DNA of 64,000 nucleotides. Origin: RHLJ01 sp965242845. Its GTDB lineage: Bacteria > Bacteroidota > Rhodothermia > Balneolales > Balneolaceae. This document shows positions 58,431 to 64,000 of this stretch, piece by piece. The position numbers and the translations under genes are program-made. The stretch lies in contig CBDETC010000002.1 of assembly GCA_965242845.1 (NCBI GenBank), positions 1,116,001-1,180,000 on the forward strand, read 5' to 3'. Position 1 is the first letter of the stretch. Each line of letters opens with the position of its first letter. The notes beneath the pieces were generated by a model. It was not told the origin of the DNA. It searched no databases and was given only the letters and a program-made list of their open reading frames with translations.

Positions 58431-60809
58431 ATGAAACGCATTTCAATTTTATTCTATACGTTTTCTTTTGTGTTGACTGCTCAATTTGCTTTTGCGCAAA
58501 CCACGCCGGATGGCATCATGCCTCAGATGCAAGGGTTTGGACAAGCTGTTGAAATATCAAACGGAAACGTATTCATCGGGGAGCCTAATAACGTACATTT
58601 TCCTGGTGCTGTGTACATCTTTAATAAAGATGGTGATAACTGGATCCAGGGTAATATGATCAAAGCCGAAGACGGCGATATCGGCGATCGCTTTGGTTCA
58701 TCTTTATCCGCAAACGGAAACCTGTTAATGGTAGGAGCTCCTAACAGAAATGATGGAGAAGGTGGTGCTTATATCTTCTCACAGGCAGACAATGGCACCT
58801 GGTCTCAATTAGCCATGTTTACTGTTGCTTCCGATTCTGCAATTACCTCTGCAGGTTCTGACGTGGCCCTGGGTGATGGATATGCCTTTGTGGGAATTCC
58901 TACTTTTGGTTCGGGAGCTGTAGTTGTTTACAAAGAGAATAATGGAGACTGGCTGCAAGATACCATCATCATGAATCCAGATACTGCGGAAACCCGATTC
59001 GGTAGCACTATTGATGTAGATGGCATGAACCTTTTAATTGGTGCTCCTACTCAGGATGGTGGCGCAGCATATGTTTACTCAATGGACGAAGAAGATAGCT
59101 GGTCGCTTACAAGCACTCTTAAGTACGACATGCTAACCGAAGAAAGCCGGTTTGCTAGCGAGCTTGCTATTAAAGGAGATATGATTGCAATCGGTGCTTA
59201 CCGAAATAATGCAATTGGAACAGTGTTTTTATACAGCCAAACAGAAGATGGCTGGGTTGCTGATGGGCAATTAGCTGCTTTTGATCAAAACATGCGTATG
59301 TCTTTCGGATATGCCCTCGCTTTTGCTGACAACGAATTATTAGTTAGTGCGGTAAATGCAAACAGTGGAACAGGTACTATCTATCGATTCCCTATGGATG
59401 AAGATGGAAACTGGACGAACTCTACAAAAATTGAAAGTTCAGGTCAGCAGCCAGGAGACTTCTTAGGTGCTTCACTTGCTTCCGATAATGGTGTTGTAGT
59501 TACTGGTCTTATTGGTGCCGATTACCAGGCTGGAAAGGCTGCGATTTTGGAACTTGATGCTGATGGAAGCTGGATGACATCCAATTTGGTAATCAGCGAA
59601 CCTATTGGTCTGCTTGATCCTGTTACAGAAGGGCGTGTTGATTGCGATGCCGGAGCGGCTAGCATCTTCGGTTGCGAGCAGGTTAACCTTATCTCTTTCC
59701 TTCCAACAAGAGATGTTGGTGGAGATCGTGGAGTTAGGCTAAATGATATCTGGGGTTGGGAAGATCCTGAAACTGGTAAAGAATATGCATTAGTTGGTCG
59801 TTCAGAAGGAACTTCTTTTGTTGATCTTAGTGATCCTTCAAATCCGGTATATGTTGCAAACCTTCCTATGACTGAAGGTGCTCGTGCAAATGTATGGCGT
59901 GATATCAAAGTGTATAAGGATCATGCGTACATCGTTGCTGATGGTGCTGGCCCACACGGAATGCAGGTTGTCGACTTGACAAAATTACGTGCCTATGATG
60001 GTGAGCCGATGTTGCTTGAAGAAGACTTCGTTTACGACAACGTAAACAGTGCACACAATGTGGTAATTAACGAAGAAACAGGATTCGCTTATATCGTTGG
60101 TGCAAGAGGTGGTGGAACCACTTGCGGCGGCGGCCTTCACATGGTAAATATTCAGGATCCTAAAAACCCTGAGTTCGCGGGTTGTTTTGCTGACCCTTCA
60201 ACAGGACGTAGCGGTACGGGATATTCTCACGATGCGCAGTGCGTTGTTTATAATGGTCCTGATGAGGAGCACCATGGCAAAGAAATTTGTGTGGGTGCTA
60301 ACGAAACAGCTATTAGTGTTGCTGATGTAACTGATAAGGAAAACCCAATTGCTCTTTCTACTGGTGCATATCCAGATTATGGATACGTTCACCAGGGCTG
60401 GTTTACAGAAGATCAAAGGTATTTCTACCAGAATGATGAATTGGACGAATTGATGGGAACGGTTTCACAGACACGAACTATCATCTGGGATCTTGAAGAT
60501 TTAGATGATCCACAAGTTCTTGCTGAGTTCCTAAACGATAACGCGTCTTCAGATCACAACCTGTATATCAAAGACAATCTGATGTATCAGTCTAATTATG
60601 TGAGTGGACTTCAGGTATTCGATATTAGTGATGCTGCTAATCCTCAAAGAGTTGGTTATTTCGATACCTTCCCGTTCACTGACGATGCAGCTGGTTTCAG
60701 CGGTACCTGGAGTAACTACCCATACTTCAAAAGTGGAGTAGTAATTATGACCAGTGGAACTGAAGGGTTATTTGTTCTGGAAACAACACCAGAATTAATC
60801 AACCGTTAA
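58431..60809 (+). CDS. Secreted choice-of-anchor B family protein
   Basis: The 792-residue protein has a signal peptide ending QFAFAQ. The N-terminal half consists of about seven FG-GAP-like propeller repeats (GDRFGSSLSANGNLLMVGAP, ETRFGSTIDVDGMNLLIGAP). The C-terminal half matches the choice-of-anchor B/LVIVD-repeat pattern (LNDIWGWEDPETGKEYALVG, FVDLSDPSNPVYVANLP, WRDIKVYKDHAYIVADG, YVSGLQVFDISDAANPQRVG). No T9SS tail is visible. The function is probably extracellular binding or adhesion. A TATAAT at 58364-58369 could be its -10 element. Confidence 0.9.
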   Translation: MKRISILFYTFSFVLTAQFAFAQTTPDGIMPQMQGFGQAVEISNGNVFIGEPNNVHFPGAVYIFNKDGDNWIQGNMIKAEDGDIGDRFGSSLSANGNLLMVGAPNRNDGEGGAYIFSQADNGTWSQLAMFTVASDSAITSAGSDVALGDGYAFVGIPTFGSGAVVVYKENNGDWLQDTIIMNPDTAETRFGSTIDVDGMNLLIGAPTQDGGAAYVYSMDEEDSWSLTSTLKYDMLTEESRFASELAIKGDMIAIGAYRNNAIGTVFLYSQTEDGWVADGQLAAFDQNMRMSFGYALAFADNELLVSAVNANSGTGTIYRFPMDEDGNWTNSTKIESSGQQPGDFLGASLASDNGVVVTGLIGADYQAGKAAILELDADGSWMTSNLVISEPIGLLDPVTEGRVDCDAGAASIFGCEQVNLISFLPTRDVGGDRGVRLNDIWGWEDPETGKEYALVGRSEGTSFVDLSDPSNPVYVANLPMTEGARANVWRDIKVYKDHAYIVADGAGPHGMQVVDLTKLRAYDGEPMLLEEDFVYDNVNSAHNVVINEETGFAYIVGARGGGTTCGGGLHMVNIQDPKNPEFAGCFADPSTGRSGTGYSHDAQCVVYNGPDEEHHGKEICVGANETAISVADVTDKENPIALSTGAYPDYGYVHQGWFTEDQRYFYQNDELDELMGTVSQTRTIIWDLEDLDDPQVLAEFLNDNASSDHNLYIKDNLMYQSNYVSGLQVFDISDAANPQRVGYFDTFPFTDDAAGFSGTWSNYPYFKSGVVIMTSGTEGLFVLETTPELINR

Positions 60810-60827
60810 TATTTAGATCATTGATTA

Positions 60828-60880
60828 ATGGCAGTAACTCTGCAATTTAATTTGTATGAGTTACTGCCATTTTCTGTTAT
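60828..60880 (+). terminator. Hairpin terminator after choice-of-anchor B gene
   Basis: ATGGCAGTAACTC (60828-60840) and GAGTTACTGCCAT (60858-60870) form a perfect 13-base stem followed by TTTCTGTTAT. It lies 19 bases after the stop codon. Confidence 0.75.
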
Positions 60881-60886
60881 TTGATA

Positions 60887-60920
60887 ATGGTTATTGGAAA
60901 GGCGATTCACCAATAACCAT
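60887..60920. repeat. Short inverted repeat before YncE-like gene
   Basis: ATGGTTATTGG (60887-60897) and CCAATAACCAT (60910-60920) are perfect 11-base inverted arms around a 12-base spacer. A partial direct repeat (ACTAATAACCAACT) follows. It may be another dispersed palindrome or a second terminator. Confidence 0.6.
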
Positions 60921-60961
60921 TAACTAATAACCAACTCCTGTTCATCTCTTATCAACCTGTC

Positions 60962-62098
60962 ATGATATCCATAAGACTAAATCGCATTAAAAAATCCATG
61001 CTAGCCCTGACCCTGGCTTTATTTACTTTTTTGGGAAGCGGACAAGTTGTTAGCCAGGAATTTGTATACGCCTGCAATCAGAATTCGGCTTCTATTGCAG
61101 TCATTAATGTGGAAACCCTGGAAGTGGAAACTACCATCGATCTGCAAGAGCTTGGGTTTTCCGAAAATGCAAAGCCACACCATGCTGCCGTTGAGCCAGA
61201 TGGGTCTTTCTGGTATGTAACACTCATTGGAGAGAACACGGTATTAAAATTTAATCGTGAGAATGAATTAGTTGATCAAACTGAAATGGAGGTGCCTGGT
61301 CTCCTTGCCCTTCATCCAACCGAAGATGTTTTATTTGTAGGCCGCTCAATGAGCGCTGTTAATCCACCTCAGAGTTTTGGCGTTGTTTCCCGAAGCGATA
61401 TGGAACTAAATGAAGAGATCGATTTATTCTTTACTCGTCCACATGCGATCGCAACTACTTCGGATAATAAACATGTATTCGTTGCCAGCCTTGTTTCCAA
61501 TCAAATTCTGTCTATAGATACCGAAACTAAGGAACAGGAATTAATTACTATGGAAGGGATGAATCATGTATTCGTCAATTTCGCCATTTCTCCAGACCAG
61601 ACTATTCTGGTAGGGACTGCACAAATGACTGGAAAGCTATTAGTTTTTGATATCAAAGAACCTCTTTCTCCACAGCTGATTAAAACCATTGATGTAAATG
61701 CCCAGCCATGGCATCCGGTTTATTCGGAAGATGGAACGCGTCTTTATTTCGGAAATAAAGAAGGTAATTCCATTACCGTGATGAATATGACCGATATGAC
61801 CATAGAAAAAGTAATCGAAGGTGACGGTATTGCTCAGCCACATGGTTCCGTTTTAAGTAGTGACGGTAAATATCTTTTTGTTACCAACAGTAATATGAAA
61901 ATGATGATGGATATGGGCGGCGGAATGGATGATGATAAGCAAGATCATGGTGGACACGGTGATCATGGCTCTCATTCAAATCATGGTGAAATGGATATGG
62001 CTAAGCCCGGAATGGTTACCGTAATTGATACAGAAACTCTTGAAATAGTTAAGGTAATTCCTGTTGGTATGAACCCCACGGGAATCGGAAGTAGATAA
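60962..62098 (+). CDS. Secreted YVTN/YncE-like beta-propeller protein with His/Met-rich loop
   Basis: The 378-residue protein has a signal peptide (MLALTLALFTFLGSGQVVSQ) and propeller repeats of the YVTN type: VYACNQNSASIAVINVETLE, HAIATTSDNKHVFVASLVSN, PVYSEDGTRLYFGNKEGNSI, SVLSSDGKYLFVTNSN. Near the C-terminus is a low-complexity metal-binding-like insert: MKMMMDMGGGMDDDKQDHGG continuing with HGDHGSHSNHGEMDM. This suggests copper or another metal ligand. It is likely co-transcribed with the downstream VCBS protein (4-base gap). Confidence 0.88.
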   Translation: MISIRLNRIKKSMLALTLALFTFLGSGQVVSQEFVYACNQNSASIAVINVETLEVETTIDLQELGFSENAKPHHAAVEPDGSFWYVTLIGENTVLKFNRENELVDQTEMEVPGLLALHPTEDVLFVGRSMSAVNPPQSFGVVSRSDMELNEEIDLFFTRPHAIATTSDNKHVFVASLVSNQILSIDTETKEQELITMEGMNHVFVNFAISPDQTILVGTAQMTGKLLVFDIKEPLSPQLIKTIDVNAQPWHPVYSEDGTRLYFGNKEGNSITVMNMTDMTIEKVIEGDGIAQPHGSVLSSDGKYLFVTNSNMKMMMDMGGGMDDDKQDHGGHGDHGSHSNHGEMDMAKPGMVTVIDTETLEIVKVIPVGMNPTGIGSR

Positions 62099-62102
62099 GC
62101 CA

Positions 62103-63920
62103 ATGCCCATTGCCACATCCATAAGAGTTTCCTTATGTACAACTATACTACTTCTATCGATTGCTTGTAGTCCGGCATTAAAACAATCCGATTCAGCAAA
62201 TAAAACGCCTGTTTATACCCGTTTAATTGATCCTTTTCCGGTTTATTATGGAAATGGAGACAAAATGGATCATCCATTTTTGGGTGGCCTGAATACTCCC
62301 CGTCCTCAGTTTTTGGATATTGATGCCGATGGGGATGCTGATTTATTTGTACAGGAACACACCGATGAGCTGATGTTCTTCGAAAATACAGCTCCTAATT
62401 CCGAAGCACCTCTTACATTTAGAACCGATAAGTACCAGGATTTAAAAATTGGAGAGTGGTTCCGGTTTATAGATATGGATCAGGATGGTGATTTTGACCT
62501 GCTCACAGAAAAACCATTTAGCTATCTCAGTTTTTATCGCAACGAAGGTTCAGCTGAGCGCCCAAACTTTGTACTTGTCGCAGATTCGTTAAAAGATGCT
62601 GAAGGAACTCCGATTTTTTCTGACCGACAAAACATTCCCAATGTAACGGATATTGACAGCGACGGACTTTTAGATCTATTTATTGGAAGTCTTGATGGCA
62701 CTGTATCCAGATATGAATCCATTGGTGATGATGAAAACGGCTTGCCGAGATTTAAGCTTATTACCTCAAGGTTTCAGAACATCGAAATCGTTAACGAGTT
62801 TGGCTCTATGCATGGGGCAAATACGATGACCTTCATGGATATCGACTCCGATGGAGACGAGGACATTTTTTGGGGAGATTTCTTTGAACCAGGAGTTCTT
62901 CTTCTGGAAAATACAGGAAGCAGCACCAGCCCAAACTTCACACGCCAGCCCCAAAAATTCCCCCCTAATGACCCCGTTGCAACAAGTGGGTATAATGCTC
63001 CTGCTCTCATAGATTGGGGGAATGACGGAGATGCTGATCTTTTTCTTGGAGTTCTTGGTGGGGCTTTCAATGCCAATCTTACTATCGCAGAGAACTTTTA
63101 CTTTTATGAACAGGAAGATAAAGAGTTCACCCTCGTAACCCGCCAGTTTCTACAAACTATTGATGTTGGGGATGAGAGTATTCCTGCCGTGGGAGATATT
63201 GACGGGGATGGGGATATGGATTTGTTGGTTGCAAATAAAATTGATTCCAACGACTTGAAAACCTCTAAGGTATATCGATTTGAAAATCGAGGTGACATGA
63301 AAAACCCTGAGTTTCACCTTGTAGGTACCATGGATTTGCCCAGAGCCTACCATTACGCTCCGGAACTGGCAGACTTAAACGGTGACGGGCTGACCGACCT
63401 CCTGCTTGGTAACTGGAAAGGACGGGTAGATTTTTTCCTTAACACAGGCTCTGAATTTGGTAAAGCAGTTAATGAATTGGTTAAACTTCCTCGCGGAAGT
63501 AATGCGGTTCCTAGAGCTGTAGATATAGATGCCGACGGAGACTTCGATTTAGTTCTGGGTTCGTCTGGTGGAGACTTGTACTTATATGAAAATACCGGAA
63601 CCAGGACAGAACCAGCTTTTACTTATAGAGAAGGTTTCTTTCAGGGAATAGAAACAAAACACCGAAGTGTTCCTGCCTTCAATGATATGGATGGAGACGG
63701 TGATTTGGATTTAATGATTGGCAGTAAGATTGAGGGAATCTTCTATTTCAGAAATGATGGGGATGCAACCACTCCAAACTTTGTACGAGCGGATATGCCA
63801 TTCCCGGTTGCCACTTCTCCACTAAGCGCCCCACTGTTTGTGGACATAGATGGAGATGGTATCAATGAGTTTCTGGTTGGTACCAGAAGCGGCGGGATAC
63901 TGTACTATCATCTTAGGTAA
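62103..63920 (+). CDS. VCBS/FG-GAP repeat lipoprotein
   Basis: The 605-residue protein has a lipobox signal (TTILLLSIACSPAL, Cys22) and many calcium-binding-like FG-GAP/VCBS repeats. Examples are FLDIDADGDADLFVQEH, FIDMDQDGDFDLLTEKP, MDIDSDGDEDIFWGDF, GDIDGDGDMDLLVANK and FNDMDGDGDLDLMIGSK. The D-x-D-x-D-x-D loops are typical Ca2+ sites of propeller blades. It is probably a surface-exposed lipoprotein. It follows the YncE-like gene by 4 bases and ends near the window edge. Confidence 0.91.
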   Translation: MPIATSIRVSLCTTILLLSIACSPALKQSDSANKTPVYTRLIDPFPVYYGNGDKMDHPFLGGLNTPRPQFLDIDADGDADLFVQEHTDELMFFENTAPNSEAPLTFRTDKYQDLKIGEWFRFIDMDQDGDFDLLTEKPFSYLSFYRNEGSAERPNFVLVADSLKDAEGTPIFSDRQNIPNVTDIDSDGLLDLFIGSLDGTVSRYESIGDDENGLPRFKLITSRFQNIEIVNEFGSMHGANTMTFMDIDSDGDEDIFWGDFFEPGVLLLENTGSSTSPNFTRQPQKFPPNDPVATSGYNAPALIDWGNDGDADLFLGVLGGAFNANLTIAENFYFYEQEDKEFTLVTRQFLQTIDVGDESIPAVGDIDGDGDMDLLVANKIDSNDLKTSKVYRFENRGDMKNPEFHLVGTMDLPRAYHYAPELADLNGDGLTDLLLGNWKGRVDFFLNTGSEFGKAVNELVKLPRGSNAVPRAVDIDADGDFDLVLGSSGGDLYLYENTGTRTEPAFTYREGFFQGIETKHRSVPAFNDMDGDGDLDLMIGSKIEGIFYFRNDGDATTPNFVRADMPFPVATSPLSAPLFVDIDGDGINEFLVGTRSGGILYYHLR

Positions 63921-63930
63921 GCTGAAGAAC

Positions 63931-64000
63931 TAAGAATAAAGAACAGGGATTTAAGAAGTAAGAAGAATCAGCAATGTTCTTACTTCTTTATTCTTCAATG
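63931..64000. repeat. Third member of the 85-bp palindrome family (partial, at window edge)
   Basis: AAGAAGTAAGAA (63953-63964) and TTCTTACTTCTT (63977-63988) are perfect inverted arms. The right part TTCTTACTTCTTTATT is identical to copy A (31463-31478). It starts TAAGAATAAAGAACAGGGAT after the VCBS gene stop and may continue past the window. Confidence 0.65.

Noticed and set aside
1..64000. CRISPR array, tRNA, rRNA or prophage
   Set aside because: No regularly spaced direct repeats, no tRNA T-arm/anticodon pattern and no phage structural or integrase gene were seen on reading.

Overview
The window looks like a chromosomal segment of a marine-type Bacteroidota/Balneolota bacterium, most likely close to Balneolaceae. 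The evidence is a subtilase with a Por/T9SS-type C-terminal sorting domain (NYPNPFNP motif), a PorV/PorQ-family protein, DUF5916 and CarboxypepD_reg outer-membrane-type proteins, LytTR two-component regulation, GxxExxY and four-helix-bundle (IVP) orphan genes, and sparse Shine-Dalgarno sequences. No rRNA, tRNA, CRISPR array, prophage or transposase was seen. The lineage call is inference from gene content, not from a marker-gene comparison.

Layout. 1-2.3 kb: end of an ECF sigma factor, its anti-sigma factor and a secreted protein. 2.3-6.4 kb: aat, a secreted zinc metalloprotease, miaA. 6.4-7.4 kb: an AT-rich two-gene module whose second gene looks HEPN-like. 7.5-15.1 kb: PorV-like protein, dnaN, a SAM hydrolase (DUF62), a methyltransferase, and a large secreted subtilase. 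15.1-18.7 kb: argS, an IVP gene bounded by inverted repeats, radC, and an HTH/DUF2975 pair. 18.8-20.6 kb: amn and a Nudix hydrolase, divergent, with start codons that share the bases of one CATG. 20.6-26.1 kb: OsmC, peroxiredoxin, topA, malic enzyme. 26.2-31.3 kb: an M1 peptidase, a GxxExxY gene between inverted repeats, then recR, ybaB and dnaX. 31.5-38 kb: LytTR regulator and kinase, DUF5916 protein, CarboxypepD_reg protein, MBL hydrolase. 38-39.8 kb: three small unrecognised genes. 39.8-44.3 kb: pepP-like peptidase, thiamine pyrophosphokinase, comEC. 44.5-52.6 kb: Gfo/Idh/MocA oxidoreductase, FtsX-type permease with PadR regulator, PQQ-type sugar dehydrogenase, purU, thioredoxin-like protein, a Pycsar-effector-like (DUF5706) membrane protein. 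53.0-58.3 kb: homogentisate catabolic operon (hmgA, fahA, flavin reductase, acetoacetyl-CoA synthetase). 58.4-63.9 kb: three secreted repeat proteins.

What stands out is the intergenic DNA. Two small orphan genes (IVP and GxxExxY) each fill almost exactly the space between a pair of inverted repeats. A gene-less palindrome built on the same word as the IVP repeats lies at 29125-29169. Two 85-bp palindromic elements (31403-31487 and 44365-44449) are clear relatives, with a third at the window edge. A separate hairpin family built on GTCATTTCGAG / GTCATTCTGAG occurs at several gene borders. These are the best candidates for an under-described mobile or structural DNA system here. The HEPN-like pair and the lone DUF5706 protein are the best defence-related leads.

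Limits: all assignments come from reading sequence and recalling family signatures. No database search, structure prediction or statistics were run.
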